Below the pieces are notes generated by a model. It was not told the origin of the DNA, searched no databases, and worked only from the letters and a program-made list of their open reading frames with translations. A DNA stretch of 64,000 nt from Sphingomonas paeninsulae (GTDB lineage: Bacteria > Pseudomonadota > Alphaproteobacteria > Sphingomonadales > Sphingomonadaceae): positions 1-64,000 of the forward strand of contig NZ_CP032829.1 in the NCBI RefSeq assembly GCF_003660165.1, read 5' to 3'. Position numbers and translations under genes: made by a program. The stretch's first letter is position 1; every line of letters starts with the position of its first letter. Shown piece after piece: positions 25,694 through 35,476 of this stretch.

Positions 25694-27269
25694 GACACCT
25701 GAAGAAAAACGCCTCGCGGTCAGACGCCGACTTCGAGATGACTTTAAGTTCTACGCTTCGACCTCACTAAAAATACGAACCAAAGACGGTGAGGTCGTCA
25801 ACCTCAAACTGAACGAAGCCCAGCAACGCCTCATCGACATGATCGAGGCCCAGTATGCTGCTGAGGGTAAGGTTCGCATCATCATACTAAAGGCCCGCCA
25901 GATGGGTCTTTCCACCGCAGTTGGTGGCTGGATGTACTACTGGGTCTCCCAACGGAAGGCTCAGAAAGCCCTCGTGGTCACCCATCATGCGGACAGCTCC
26001 AAAGCCCTGTTCGACATGACCCGGCGATTCTTCGACAACTCGCCTCCCGGCCTCAAGCCATCCACGAAATACTCGTCCCGTCGCGAACTCAAGTTCGATA
26101 CGCTGGACAGCGGCTATGCGGTTGCGACGGCGGGTGGTGATAGTGTTGCACGAGGCGATACGGTCACAGTGGCCCATCTCTCTGAGTTAGCCTTCTGGCC
26201 GAAAAGCTCAGCAAAAGACATCCTAAACGGCATCCTACAGGCCGTCCCGACCCGTAAGAACACAGCAATCTTCGTAGAGAGTACCGCCAATGGTGTCTCC
26301 GGTGAGTTCGCGGACCTGTGGGCCGGAGCGGTAGACGGCACCAACGGTTTCATCCCTGTGTTCCTCCCTTGGTACATTCAGGACGAATACCGGGAACCGA
26401 CGCCTGAGGGCTTCGAGCGAACCTTAGACGAACAGAAACTCGCTGAGGCTCACGGTCTCGATGACGAGCAGCTCATGTTCCGCCGCCGTAAGATCGCTCA
26501 CTCTGGAGTTGACCTGTTCAAGCAGGAATACCCCTCGACAGCCGAAGAAGCCTTCCTGACCACTGGTCGCCCGGTGTTTAACTCCGAGCAAATCAACGAC
26601 CTCTTAAGAATAGCCCCGCTCCCAGTTGAGCAACGCGGGTTGATCGCTGATGATTACCAGATCGACCCGCGCGGTGAACTCCTCGTCTATGCGGACGTAA
26701 GTCCTTCAGAAACCTACTACATTGGCGCTGACGTGGCGATGGGTGTCAGAGGGGGCGATAGCTCAGTCGCTCAAGTCCTCGACAGCCATAAGCGTCAAGT
26801 CGCTGTGTGGAGGGGTCTCGTTCATCCAGACCACTTCGCCACCGTGTTAGAAAGACTCGGATATCGCTACAATACAGCAAAGATAGCGGTTGAAAGTAAT
26901 AACCACGGCATCCTAACATGCACAAGATTAGGTAAAGACCTCGCGTACCCGAACTTTTATCAGGAGGTCGTTTATGACAAAATTGACGACAAGGAAACCG
27001 TAAACCTCGGATTCCGTACTACCTCCAAAAGCAAACCATTAGTTATCGATCAGCTCCGAGCATCCATAAGGGACGGGGAGATGACGTTGAACGACAAAAC
27101 CACCCTCAAGGAACTCCTCACGTACATCGTGACGGATACCGGAAGCATGGAAGCCGAATCTGGCTGTCATGACGATTGTGTGGTGGCGCTCGCTCTAGCT
27201 AACCATACTCACGAAGGCGTCTTCACGCCGATAGTCTCTTCGGATGATTATTACATCGCATCGATTTAA
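25674..27269 (+). CDS. Terminase large subunit (packaging ATPase-nuclease)
   Basis: Drives DNA into the capsid and cuts it. The ATPase has a Walker A-type ILKARQMGLST (about 72–81) and Walker B VTVAHLSELAFW with catalytic E171. Further motifs are VESTANG (coupling motif region) and an RNase H-like nuclease with D353 in YIGADVAMG, then AVESNNHG and SGCHDDCVVALALA. 531 aa, usual length. TTG starts are possible at 25674 and 25683; both overlap the small-subunit gene. Confidence 0.93.
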   Translation: MLKLTTKTPEEKRLAVRRRLRDDFKFYASTSLKIRTKDGEVVNLKLNEAQQRLIDMIEAQYAAEGKVRIIILKARQMGLSTAVGGWMYYWVSQRKAQKALVVTHHADSSKALFDMTRRFFDNSPPGLKPSTKYSSRRELKFDTLDSGYAVATAGGDSVARGDTVTVAHLSELAFWPKSSAKDILNGILQAVPTRKNTAIFVESTANGVSGEFADLWAGAVDGTNGFIPVFLPWYIQDEYREPTPEGFERTLDEQKLAEAHGLDDEQLMFRRRKIAHSGVDLFKQEYPSTAEEAFLTTGRPVFNSEQINDLLRIAPLPVEQRGLIADDYQIDPRGELLVYADVSPSETYYIGADVAMGVRGGDSSVAQVLDSHKRQVAVWRGLVHPDHFATVLERLGYRYNTAKIAVESNNHGILTCTRLGKDLAYPNFYQEVVYDKIDDKETVNLGFRTTSKSKPLVIDQLRASIRDGEMTLNDKTTLKELLTYIVTDTGSMEAESGCHDDCVVALALANHTHEGVFTPIVSSDDYYIASI

Positions 27270-27274
27270 CATAC

Positions 27275-29398
27275 ATGACAAAACTGACCGACAGCGAGAT
27301 ACTCTCTCTGCTGTCTAGCGGTGTGAAGGCTGGCGTCCGCTTCTCCGATACTAAGCTTTCCCGAGAGCGCCAGCGCGTTCTAGATTACTACCACGGCAAG
27401 CTACCGGCCCCATCGCACGCAGGTAACTCCAAGTACGTCTCGACTGATGTCTACGAAGCCGTAGAGTCGATGAAATCCACGCTTCTAGAGACGTTCAGCG
27501 CCTCCAGCGGCATTGTATCCTTCGGTGCTCACGGTGCTGAGGATGTCGAGCTAGCCAAGCAGGCGACAGCCTATTGCCAGCACGTCGTCTTCGAGCAGAA
27601 CAAAGGTACCGAACTCTTCTCCGATATCATCCACGACGGCCTCACGGCTCGCGTTGGTGTGGCAAAAGTCCACTGGGACAAATGCGTCGAGGAGATCGAG
27701 GAGACCTTTGAGGACCAGACGCAGGATGAGGTCGCTGCTCTCCTAGAGGACGATGAGGTGAAACTCACGTCTCTCGCAGTAGATCATGATGACCCAAACC
27801 TAGCCTCAGGGACCCTCACGCGCTCCGAGGATAAATCTCAGGTACGCATTACCATCCTGCCTCCTGAGGAGTTCATCGTTGATCCCAACATCAAGTGCAT
27901 TGAAGAGGCTACGATCCTCACACACAGGACCGAGAAGAACCGCACGGAGCTACTCAAAGAGGGTTACAAGAAATCCCTCGTCCGCCAACTCAGCACGAGC
28001 AACACCCTCGAAACTGACCGTGAGCGTATCTCGCGCATGGAACCATTCTCTAGCGATACGTTCGGTACGGGTCGTCAGGCTCTCCAAGATGCGACTGATG
28101 TCTTCGAGATTATGGAGACCTACGCTTACCTCGACATGGGGGACTCAGGCAACGCAAGCTACTGGCGCATCGTCCACTGCGGTAGCGTCATCCTTGAGAA
28201 AGAGCAGGTGGATCGCCACCCCTTCAAGACATTCGTTCCGCTCGCTACGCCTCATACATTCTACGGTAACAACTTCGCTGCAAGGGTAATCCCAACGCAG
28301 AACTCGAAGACCGTACTGACGCGCTCCATCCTCGACCACGCTGTTGTAGCGAATAACCCTCGCTACGGTATCGTCAAGGGTGCTCTCACGAACCCTCGTG
28401 AACTCCTCGACAACCGCATTGGTGGCTTGGTCAACGTAACTCGTCCAGACGGTATCTTCGCGCTACCACAGGCACCTCTGAACCCATTTGTGTTCCAGAC
28501 GATTGCCATGCTGGACGACCATAAAGAGCAGGTCACAGGGGTCTCTAAGTTATCGCAGGGTCTCAACAAGGACGCTGTATCTTCACAGAACTCTGAGGGT
28601 CTTGTGGAACAACTCGTCAGCGCAGCAATGCAGCGTCAGAAGACGTGTGCCCGCTCGTTTGCCGTTCAGTTCCTGGGTCCTCTGTTCCTTGAGGTTTACC
28701 GTCTCGTTATCGAGAACGAAGCCAAAGACAAGATCATCGAGATCAATGGTAGCTTCACGCCCTGCACACCGTCTGCGTGGCGTAGGCAGCGTTCGGTCAC
28801 TATCGACCTTCGCCTAGGGTACGGTGAGAAGGATCGTCTCGCTACCGAGTACATCCAGATCGGACAGGTTCTCGCTGCTGACCCGGCAATCGCGCATCTT
28901 TATGGTCCTGAGCAACGGTACAACCTTTACAAGAAGGTACTGGAAACCAAGGGGCATAAGAACGTCTCCGAGTTCCTTGCAGACCCCAAGCAAGTACAGC
29001 CTCCCGGTATGGACCCAATGGTCAAGGCCGAACTGGACATCAAGGTCCAAGAGGTCGCTATCAACGAGCGCAAGCAGTCCACCGCAGAGAAGAAGGTCTC
29101 CGATCACGCAGCCATCGAACAGATGAACGCCGACCTGAAGACCCGTATTACGATGCTGGAGTATGCCCTCAAGGTCAGTGCGGAAGAACGCAAGGACGCA
29201 GAGGTCACCAATCGTATCGAAGTGTCTCAGGACGAGTTGGAGCTTGCTCGCATTGCCGAAGCCAAGGCTCCCCAGAGAACACAAAGGCCAACGCGATCAT
29301 ATCGCCCAACGGCTAACATCAGAGACTACAATCACAGACTTAGAACAAGAGATCGTGCGACGGGGGTTGGCTGCTGCCAGCCTCCTAGCACACCCTGA
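27275..29398 (+). CDS. Portal protein
   Basis: About 700 aa; forms the dodecameric ring through which DNA enters and leaves. Seen: RQRVLDYYHGKLP, a stretch of acidic residues (EIEETFEDQTQDE), PPEEFIVDPN, HTFYGNNFAARVIP, and a long helical C-terminal region with coiled-coil character. Resembles the portal type that accompanies SU10-like capsid proteins. At CCCC 29270–29273 one missing C would give an earlier natural end at 29316 (680 aa, ending IISPNG). The last ~40 residues as written look out of frame (Arg/Thr/Pro-rich). Confidence 0.88.
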   Translation: MTKLTDSEILSLLSSGVKAGVRFSDTKLSRERQRVLDYYHGKLPAPSHAGNSKYVSTDVYEAVESMKSTLLETFSASSGIVSFGAHGAEDVELAKQATAYCQHVVFEQNKGTELFSDIIHDGLTARVGVAKVHWDKCVEEIEETFEDQTQDEVAALLEDDEVKLTSLAVDHDDPNLASGTLTRSEDKSQVRITILPPEEFIVDPNIKCIEEATILTHRTEKNRTELLKEGYKKSLVRQLSTSNTLETDRERISRMEPFSSDTFGTGRQALQDATDVFEIMETYAYLDMGDSGNASYWRIVHCGSVILEKEQVDRHPFKTFVPLATPHTFYGNNFAARVIPTQNSKTVLTRSILDHAVVANNPRYGIVKGALTNPRELLDNRIGGLVNVTRPDGIFALPQAPLNPFVFQTIAMLDDHKEQVTGVSKLSQGLNKDAVSSQNSEGLVEQLVSAAMQRQKTCARSFAVQFLGPLFLEVYRLVIENEAKDKIIEINGSFTPCTPSAWRRQRSVTIDLRLGYGEKDRLATEYIQIGQVLAADPAIAHLYGPEQRYNLYKKVLETKGHKNVSEFLADPKQVQPPGMDPMVKAELDIKVQEVAINERKQSTAEKKVSDHAAIEQMNADLKTRITMLEYALKVSAEERKDAEVTNRIEVSQDELELARIAEAKAPQRTQRPTRSYRPTANIRDYNHRLRTRDRATGVGCCQPPSTP

Positions 29399-29654
29399 CT
29401 TCATCTCGACCATCCGTGAACTGGGTGTCGAGTGCTTTGCTGTCTTCACGGATACCAAACCTTCCGAGGCTAACAAACGTGAAGAATCCTACAATCTCTA
29501 CAGAGGTATGCAGGCTATCGAGGAGCAACTTAACGCCCGCGTACAGACGCAGGTTGAGTTGGTCCGGCGCATAGACGCAGACAATCTAGAAGACATTGCC
29601 GACTATCCTGAAGATATGGACGACGGCCAACACATTATAATTCAAGGTGACTAA
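29355..29654 (+). CDS. Hypothetical virion-region protein (about 100 aa)
   Basis: Acidic helical protein between portal and scaffold: ASLLAHPDFISTIRELG, then YNLYRGMQAIEEQLNAR and an acidic end (DYPEDMDDGQ). The GTG at 29355 is the first canonical start; an ATC at 29331 would give the more natural (M)TDLEQEIV, matching other ATC-opened genes here. It may be a head-completion or portal-associated protein; not recognised. Confidence 0.5.
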   Translation: MRRGLAAASLLAHPDFISTIRELGVECFAVFTDTKPSEANKREESYNLYRGMQAIEEQLNARVQTQVELVRRIDADNLEDIADYPEDMDDGQHIIIQGD

Positions 29655-29658
29655 TACC

Positions 29659-30678
29659 ATGTCAACTACCGATTTCGGCGTTGATGAAGACAACGGCAAC
29701 ACTGACCTTAACGTCGATGATGCCTCCAATCTTTTCCTACAACGGTGGTCAGACGCGGGAACGCTATCTGACGAAGATGAAGGGGAAAAGCCTACCGCTA
29801 AAGCCAAAGAGACACCGGCTGACGGTCAGGTTGATAACGAAGAAGACGAGCTGGACCTTTCCGAAGATGGAGAGAGCGCAGATTCCGAAGACACCAACGA
29901 TAACGGCAACGCCAACGATCCCAAAGCCCTTGAGGCGACGGACGATCACACGGTCAAGGTCACTATCGACGGGGAAGACCGCACGGTCAAAGTCAAGGAC
30001 CTCAAGCGCCTTTTCGGACAGGAAGCGTCCCTGACTCGTAAGTCTCAAGAAGTCGCTCAAGCGCGTACAGCCGCTGAAGATGCTGGAGCAAAGTTCACCG
30101 CAGCTAGCGGTAAGCTCCTCGCTAAAGCTCAGGAACGATACGCTCCCTACGCTCAGGTTGACTGGCAGATCGCACAGAAGACCCTCGACAACGCAGAGTT
30201 CGTTGCGCTCCGTACAGAGGCCCTAGCAGCCTACGAAGACGTGCAGTTCCTCACGACAGAGACAGAGGCCGTTGCAAAGGTCGTCTCGGCTGAGGAAACC
30301 GTAGCACGTCAGGCCGCAGTTACAGAGTCAATCGCTGTACTGACCAAGGACATCCCCGGTTGGGACAGCGAGCTTTACGACAAGATACGCAAGTACGCTG
30401 TGGCTGGCGGGTTAAACCCTAAGGCAGTTGACAGCATCATCGATCCTAACGTCATCAAGTTCATCAATAAGTCGATGCTATATGATGCCGCTAAGGCCAA
30501 AGCTGTAAGCAAGAAGACTGCTGTAAGCCCCGGTCGGGTACTTAAGCCAGCCAACAAAGCTGCTGGTCTCATTGGGAAAACAAGTGCCAATAAAGAGATG
30601 AAAGCCCTCAAGAACTCAGGCTCCACAGAGGACGCGGCTAATGCCTTCCTAGCTGGTTGGGCCGCTCAGCGCGACTAA
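29659..30678 (+). CDS. Scaffolding protein
   Basis: 339 aa. Acidic N-terminal third (DEDEGEKP, DNEEDELDLSEDGE), middle with KVTIDGEDRTVKVKDLKR, then long helices. This acidic-then-helical layout between portal and capsid genes is typical of scaffolds that shape the procapsid and leave. The ATG at 29659 is preferred over GTG 29647, which would overlap the previous gene. Confidence 0.8.
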   Translation: MSTTDFGVDEDNGNTDLNVDDASNLFLQRWSDAGTLSDEDEGEKPTAKAKETPADGQVDNEEDELDLSEDGESADSEDTNDNGNANDPKALEATDDHTVKVTIDGEDRTVKVKDLKRLFGQEASLTRKSQEVAQARTAAEDAGAKFTAASGKLLAKAQERYAPYAQVDWQIAQKTLDNAEFVALRTEALAAYEDVQFLTTETEAVAKVVSAEETVARQAAVTESIAVLTKDIPGWDSELYDKIRKYAVAGGLNPKAVDSIIDPNVIKFINKSMLYDAAKAKAVSKKTAVSPGRVLKPANKAAGLIGKTSANKEMKALKNSGSTEDAANAFLAGWAAQRD

Positions 30679-30726
30679 ACACTAACTACCTCCCAATACC
30701 CTTCATTACAAGAACACAAAGTTACT

Positions 30727-31650
30727 ATGACTATTTTTACTACTTACGATACGATCGGCATCAAAGAAGACGTTTCGGACGTAATCTCGAACATCGCGCC
30801 TACCAAGACTCCTTTCCAGACCATGATCGGGTCGGACACTGCTAAGAACCGTTTCTTTCAGTGGATGGAAGACAGCCTACGCGCTGTGCAGGTCAACGCT
30901 AAGGTCGAAGGTTTCACCGCTGCCGACGCCACGCTGACCGCTCCTCAGCTCCGCACGAACTACACGCAGATCATGGAGAAGACCATCAAGGTCTCCGCCA
31001 CTGAGGATGCTGTAGACCAGTACGGTCGAGCTAAGGAAACTGCTTACCAGCTCGCTAAGGCTGGCGAGGAACTGAAGCGCGACCTTGAGAACGCTTTCGT
31101 TGGCTTGGTTCAGGTTGCCACCGCTGGCGATAGCTCGACCACGGCTCGCCTGACGGCCTCTGCCGGATCACAGGTCACCGTTGCAACCAACCGCTTCTAC
31201 ACTGGTGCCGGTACACCTATGGGCGGCTCTACGGGTACTGCGGGTCCTCTGACGGAAGCCGCTGTTCTTGCTGTTGGTCAGGCCGCTTATAACCTTGGTG
31301 GTGACCCTGACACACTCATGGTCAAGCCTGCTGATAGTCTTGTGGTCGCTGGTTTCACCGGTGCTGCCGGTCGTAACCGCACGATCAATGACGGTTCCAA
31401 GACTGTCACGAATGCTGTGAACCTATACGTCTCGCCATTTGGTGAATATAAGGTGGTCCTCAACCGCTTTCAGGCTGTGAAACACGCATGGCTGTTAGAC
31501 CCTACGATGTGGGCAAAGGTCTCGCTGCGTAAGTGGACCCGTGAGCCACTGGCTAAAGATGGCGATAACACGAAGAACATGCTCGTCGGTGAATACGGCT
31601 TGAAGCATAAGAACTTCGCCGCTGATGGTCTGATCGACAACCTCACGTAA
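30727..31650 (+). CDS. Major capsid protein, SU10-type
   Basis: 307 aa. Opening pattern TYDTIGIKEDVSDVISNIAP, then TKTPFQTMIG and FQWMEDSL, is that of the SU10-type (DUF5309) major capsid family with an HK97 fold. Preceded by a scaffold gene and followed by a strong terminator, which fits high expression. No protease gene is seen nearby. Confidence 0.9.
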   Translation: MTIFTTYDTIGIKEDVSDVISNIAPTKTPFQTMIGSDTAKNRFFQWMEDSLRAVQVNAKVEGFTAADATLTAPQLRTNYTQIMEKTIKVSATEDAVDQYGRAKETAYQLAKAGEELKRDLENAFVGLVQVATAGDSSTTARLTASAGSQVTVATNRFYTGAGTPMGGSTGTAGPLTEAAVLAVGQAAYNLGGDPDTLMVKPADSLVVAGFTGAAGRNRTINDGSKTVTNAVNLYVSPFGEYKVVLNRFQAVKHAWLLDPTMWAKVSLRKWTREPLAKDGDNTKNMLVGEYGLKHKNFAADGLIDNLT

Positions 31651-31660
31651 TCTCTAACTC

Positions 31661-31697
31661 GGCCTCGCTTCCTTCACGGGAGGCGGGGCCTTATTTT
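31661..31697 (+). terminator. Terminator after the capsid gene
   Basis: GGCCTCGCTTCC pairs with GGAGGCGGGGCC around a short loop, followed by TTATTTT. It would set the level of capsid transcript relative to the downstream tail genes. The next gene starts on the T run. Confidence 0.85.
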
Positions 31698-32028
31698 GTC
31701 TAAATCGAACACCCCGAGACACCATATCCTTAATCTAATCGACAGCCATACGAACCTCAAGATCGAGGACGACAAGGCTATCTTCAAGCGTACTCAGGAC
31801 ATCTCCACGTCCTTCCTCGATAGTCTAGCCGCAGAGCGAGGCTCTCAAGACAGTGCCCCTATCGGCAACTTCCACAAAGTAGCGAGCATTCCGACCGTCG
31901 TTGTCGAGAAGTGGATGTCAGAAGGTTTCAACATCTTCGACAAGAACATCAAGATTGAAGACATCCTTAAGCGCCTCGCGTCCCTCGATATGGAGAAACT
32001 CATCACAACCTCCAAGCGCCTTTACTAA
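31696..32028 (+). CDS. Hypothetical phage protein (110 aa)
   Basis: TTG start within the terminator T run. Blocks: IGNFHKVASIPTVVVEKW and EGFNIFDKNIKIEDILKRL. Helical, slightly basic; the pattern FHKVASIP..W is familiar from uncharacterised phage proteins near capsid genes, but the function is unknown. Confidence 0.6.
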   Translation: MSKSNTPRHHILNLIDSHTNLKIEDDKAIFKRTQDISTSFLDSLAAERGSQDSAPIGNFHKVASIPTVVVEKWMSEGFNIFDKNIKIEDILKRLASLDMEKLITTSKRLY

Positions 32029-32040
32029 CTCAGGACCCTA

Positions 32041-32655
32041 ATGAACTACGGCGAACTAAAAACCTACCTCCGAAATTTAATTAACCGAACCGATATTACA
32101 GACCCCTTGGTCGTCCAGTTCATCACGCAGTCCAAGGTCCGCATCGAGCGTCGATTGCGTCTCTCTACAATGTCTCATCTCGTTGACTTCAAGCTCGATG
32201 GGACGACCGGCAACTGGAAGCTACCTCCCGACTACCTAGAGCTTATCGACCTCTATACCGATGGCGGCGAACTAGAACGGGTGGACACCTCCAAGTACCT
32301 CAGGACGCTAGGCAGCGTCGGTATCCCTCAAGTCTTTGTGCAGACCGGCGCTGCTATTCGTATGCGCCCGATCCCGAGCGCCGACACTTCGATCTACTTG
32401 AATTACTACAGGTCGCTCCCTGACCTCGTGTTGGATGAAGACCAGAACCTATGGTCGTCAGCAGCAGTCGATTGCCTCATTTATGGGGCGGCTGAAGTAG
32501 CAGGGGATTACTATGAGGACGAGAGGCTCCAGCGGTACGCTGCTAAGTTTGAAGCCACCCTTGCTGAGCTGGAGAACCAGCAGACCCTTGAAGATTTCTC
32601 AGGCCCAATGCGCGTCCAGCCCGCCTATTCCTACCCATCGGAAGACAATTATTAA
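32041..32655 (+). CDS. Head-tail adaptor protein (SU10-adaptor-like)
   Basis: 204 aa. Begins MNYGELKTYLRNLINRTD with FITQSKVRIERRLR and LPPDYLELIDLY, the usual start of adaptor proteins that join portal and tail; later INLYY-type strands and ending in a helix (RYAAKFEATLAELENQ). The place after the capsid gene fits. Confidence 0.8.
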   Translation: MNYGELKTYLRNLINRTDITDPLVVQFITQSKVRIERRLRLSTMSHLVDFKLDGTTGNWKLPPDYLELIDLYTDGGELERVDTSKYLRTLGSVGIPQVFVQTGAAIRMRPIPSADTSIYLNYYRSLPDLVLDEDQNLWSSAAVDCLIYGAAEVAGDYYEDERLQRYAAKFEATLAELENQQTLEDFSGPMRVQPAYSYPSEDNY

Positions 32656-32658
32656 ATC

Positions 32659-34128
32659 ATGTCGATTGACAACGATAACCTCATTCTCGACCTGATCGAG
32701 ATCACGACTCCTAGGAACCTCAGGGTTTACCCACGACTTCTACCTGTGACCGCTACAGGCCCGGTAGCGCAGCTATTCACAACCCTCAAAGGCTCGGTGA
32801 CGTACTCTTTGCTCTCCGGTTCCTCGTTGATTGCAATAAGCTCCTCGGGCGTCGTCTCGCTCTCATCAGCCTTGGCCGCAGGGGTTAGTGCTACGTTCAT
32901 CGCTCGCGCTCAGGATACCGTAGGGACCGCGCACGAGAGGGCACTCTCAGTTGTTGGGTATGGTGGCGTATACACAGACCCCGGAGGAGGCGTAACCGCT
33001 CCAGTTGGTTTCTTTAAAAACACCGCGAGCAACATTGCGGTGAAGGCCATGCTTGCCAGCAAAACCGGTCAGCAAATCATCGTCGGAGATAGCATCAACG
33101 TTGGCGAGGGTAGCGGTGCCTCTGGTCCCGGTGCGTTCGGACTTGGCAACGCGGCAAATTTCCGCAGCGCCAAAGCGATGGCGGACATTTACGTTGCGGC
33201 GGGCATTCCGGCCTTCGACAAGAACTACATCACTGGCGACTTCGGAGTTCGCGCCGCCGGCGGCAATACGATTCTAACATATGATACCCGCGTAACGTCT
33301 TTGGGTAACGGCGACATGAACGTCAGGGATAATGGAGCGGCTGGCGCGGCTTATCTCCATCTCGGATCAACCGCCGCGACCGTTACTGATACTGGCATTG
33401 ATGGCTTCGTTATCGATGTTGCTGAGTATGACAGCGCACCGGTCATCACTTTTAAAATCGACGGCGCGGCTCCCGCATTCATGTCCATTAACGGCGTTAC
33501 GCAGCCGGGCGGCACGATGAGTTATGCGACCAACGCTTCGGCAACTGGTCCATCGCGGATCATCGTCAGGACGAGTAGCGTTGGTTCACATACGTTGCAG
33601 ATGACATCGTCCGATTATAAACACGGTATCGCAGTCGTTTACGGGATCAATTCGACGACAAGCCAGATCAATATCCTTACTTTTGCAGCCTGTGGTCAGA
33701 GAACTACGGACCAAACGGGAACCACAACAATCGCCCTCCCGGCAATGTTGAAAAAGGAAACACCGGGGCTAGTTGTTCTGACATCGGCCACGAATGACAT
33801 GATACAAGGCGCCGCGAAAGCTACGTGGTTGGCAGCGGTGGCATCCCTCGTCGCGACGGCTCAGGCAGCAGGGGCTAGCGTTCTGCTAGAGTTCCCTTAC
33901 GCGTTCAGCAACGTAGCGGACGCTACAGTGTCCGATTGGAACGCATCGTTGAAAGCATACGGTGTCGCCAACAACCTCTCGGTTCTCAGTCACTACGACT
34001 TCTACGGCCCGTACTCAGGGATGGCCCCTTCGTTGTTCTGGAACGCAGCCAGCGGTGACACTCACCCAACAGCCGCATTTAGTGCTGCGTTGGCTCAGCG
34101 CCGGGTCGATGCAATTAGATCCATGTAA
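32659..34128 (+). CDS. Tail fibre/spike with SGNH (GDSL-like) hydrolase domain
   Basis: 489 aa. About 110 N-terminal residues form an Ig-like or baseplate-binding region. The rest is an SGNH esterase-type domain: catalytic Ser145 in IIVGDSINVG, a Gly/Asn block around ATNDMIQG, and the Asp-His dyad in SGDTHPTAA. Likely deacetylates or cleaves an ester-bearing surface polysaccharide during adsorption. The base composition of its central part differs from adjacent late genes, suggesting exchange of the receptor module. Confidence 0.82.
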   Translation: MSIDNDNLILDLIEITTPRNLRVYPRLLPVTATGPVAQLFTTLKGSVTYSLLSGSSLIAISSSGVVSLSSALAAGVSATFIARAQDTVGTAHERALSVVGYGGVYTDPGGGVTAPVGFFKNTASNIAVKAMLASKTGQQIIVGDSINVGEGSGASGPGAFGLGNAANFRSAKAMADIYVAAGIPAFDKNYITGDFGVRAAGGNTILTYDTRVTSLGNGDMNVRDNGAAGAAYLHLGSTAATVTDTGIDGFVIDVAEYDSAPVITFKIDGAAPAFMSINGVTQPGGTMSYATNASATGPSRIIVRTSSVGSHTLQMTSSDYKHGIAVVYGINSTTSQINILTFAACGQRTTDQTGTTTIALPAMLKKETPGLVVLTSATNDMIQGAAKATWLAAVASLVATAQAAGASVLLEFPYAFSNVADATVSDWNASLKAYGVANNLSVLSHYDFYGPYSGMAPSLFWNAASGDTHPTAAFSAALAQRRVDAIRSM

Positions 34129-34648
34129 GATCGCTCCCAGCGCTCGGATGGCCGATAACGTCGGGCTGATCCAACACATCTTGGAGCCGCGTAGATTTAC
34201 GGTGGTAGTCAGCTATATCCAGCCCGATTGGTCCGTCTCACAGGGATCGCAATTCTCCGAGTTTGGCAGTCTCTGGTTCACGCCACAGCTATTACAAATA
34301 TAGAGTAGGCGACGGCGCTCCTTCTTCTCGCGTATCGCGACGCATCTTCGCCCCCAATCGTCATACATATTGAACAGCCACTTATCCAAAGCCGCCACGC
34401 AAGTTATAATTATGTTCTTAATTTGCATAATCAGGCGGCATGGTTTTTTCCTCGAATGTTGTGCGCGGAGGATGGCTGGAACGATGCACGTTCGCAAGTC
34501 CTGCCTTGTTCGGCGCGGCGCATCGTTAGCGCGTCACGTCCACCATCAAACCGCAACCTAATTACAGGGCTACCTCCGCCCCATTTTGACTCCCGAACAC
34601 CGTAGCCATCACCACATCCACAAAAACCAAAACATAATCTGAAAACAA
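34129..34648. other. Gap between two fibre genes holding a small reverse-strand gene
   Basis: 520 bases without a forward gene inside the otherwise packed late operon. It is more AT-rich and irregular in style than its surroundings, and contains the reverse-strand zinc-ribbon gene at 34213–34428. Nothing else was supported. Confidence 0.5.
34213..34428 (-). CDS. Small zinc-ribbon-like protein on the opposite strand (71 aa)
   Basis: ATG at 34428 gives MQIKNIIITCVAALDKW, a basic region (IREKKERRRLL), and a four-cysteine pattern CNSCG-x-CDPC that should bind zinc. A longer start exists at 34497. Not a known virion component; its strand and position between fibre genes are those of a moron (lysogenic cargo). 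Confidence 0.45.
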   Translation of the reverse strand: MQIKNIIITCVAALDKWLFNMYDDWGRRCVAIREKKERRRLLYICNSCGVNQRLPNSENCDPCETDQSGWI

Positions 34649-35476
34649 ATGAATGACAGTATCAGCACGCCATCCTTCCATGCGGTAGATGGCGGCGCAA
34701 TTCTTATCGAACGCCTTCAAGGACCTATCGGTCTTACAGGCCCACCCGGTACGCAAGGTCTCACCGGCGCTACTGGCGCACCCGGCCCCACAGGTGCCCA
34801 AGGGCCGATTGGTCTGACAGGCGCTACAGGCCCTACCGGGGCGACAGGTGCTACAGGCAACACCGGGCCTACTGGCTCTCAAGGACCTATCGGTCTTACA
34901 GGCCCACCCGGTACAATCGGGAACACAGGGGCTACAGGTTCCACGGGACCCAAAGGGGACACAGGCTCCGCAGGACCTAAAGGAGACACAGGGTCAGTAG
35001 GTCCCGCTGGTTCCGTAATCAGCGTCACAGCTACAGCGCCTCTCCAGTCCACTGGCGGAACATCCCCGGTCATCTCTATTTCCGCTGCAAGCGCTGTGGC
35101 GTCAGGATCAATGTCTGCTGCCGACAAGACGGCATTGGATGGTATGCCCACCGCTATCGACACTCTGCGTAACATCCCGGTGAATGCGCAGACGGCGGCA
35201 TACACCGTTGCGCTGACTGATCGAGGAGGCATGGTGTCTATGACTGGCCCTGCTTTCACAATCCCCTCGAATGCTAGTGTGGCTTTTCCAGTTGGTTCGA
35301 CCATCGTTCTGTACAACAACGCATCGGTTGCGACTGCCATTGTAATCACCTCTGATACGCTTCGACAGACAGGCACACTTAACACCGGGCCTAGGACAAT
35401 ATCCGCATATGGACAGGCAACCATCATCAAGGTCAATACGACCGAATGGACCATTAGCGGTGCCGGTCTGATATGA
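34649..35476 (+). CDS. Tail fibre with collagen-like repeat
   Basis: 275 aa. After a 25-residue start, about 36 Gly-X-Y triplets ([33 protein letters not shown]) form a triple-helical rod, followed by a globular trimeric tip ([26 protein letters not shown]). Collagen-like fibres give long flexible receptor probes. The following gene overlaps its end by 4 bases and may extend the fibre. Confidence 0.82.
   Translation: MNDSISTPSFHAVDGGAILIERLQGPIGLTGPPGTQGLTGATGAPGPTGAQGPIGLTGATGPTGATGATGNTGPTGSQGPIGLTGPPGTIGNTGATGSTGPKGDTGSAGPKGDTGSVGPAGSVISVTATAPLQSTGGTSPVISISAASAVASGSMSAADKTALDGMPTAIDTLRNIPVNAQTAAYTVALTDRGGMVSMTGPAFTIPSNASVAFPVGSTIVLYNNASVATAIVITSDTLRQTGTLNTGPRTISAYGQATIIKVNTTEWTISGAGLI
34717..34914 (+). 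repeat. 36-bp perfect direct repeat inside the collagen-like gene
   Basis: Identical 36-base copies at 34717–34752 and 34879–34914, encoding [12 protein letters not shown]. They are in the same frame, 162 bases apart, so recombination between them would shorten or lengthen the rod without changing frame. Confidence 0.8.
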
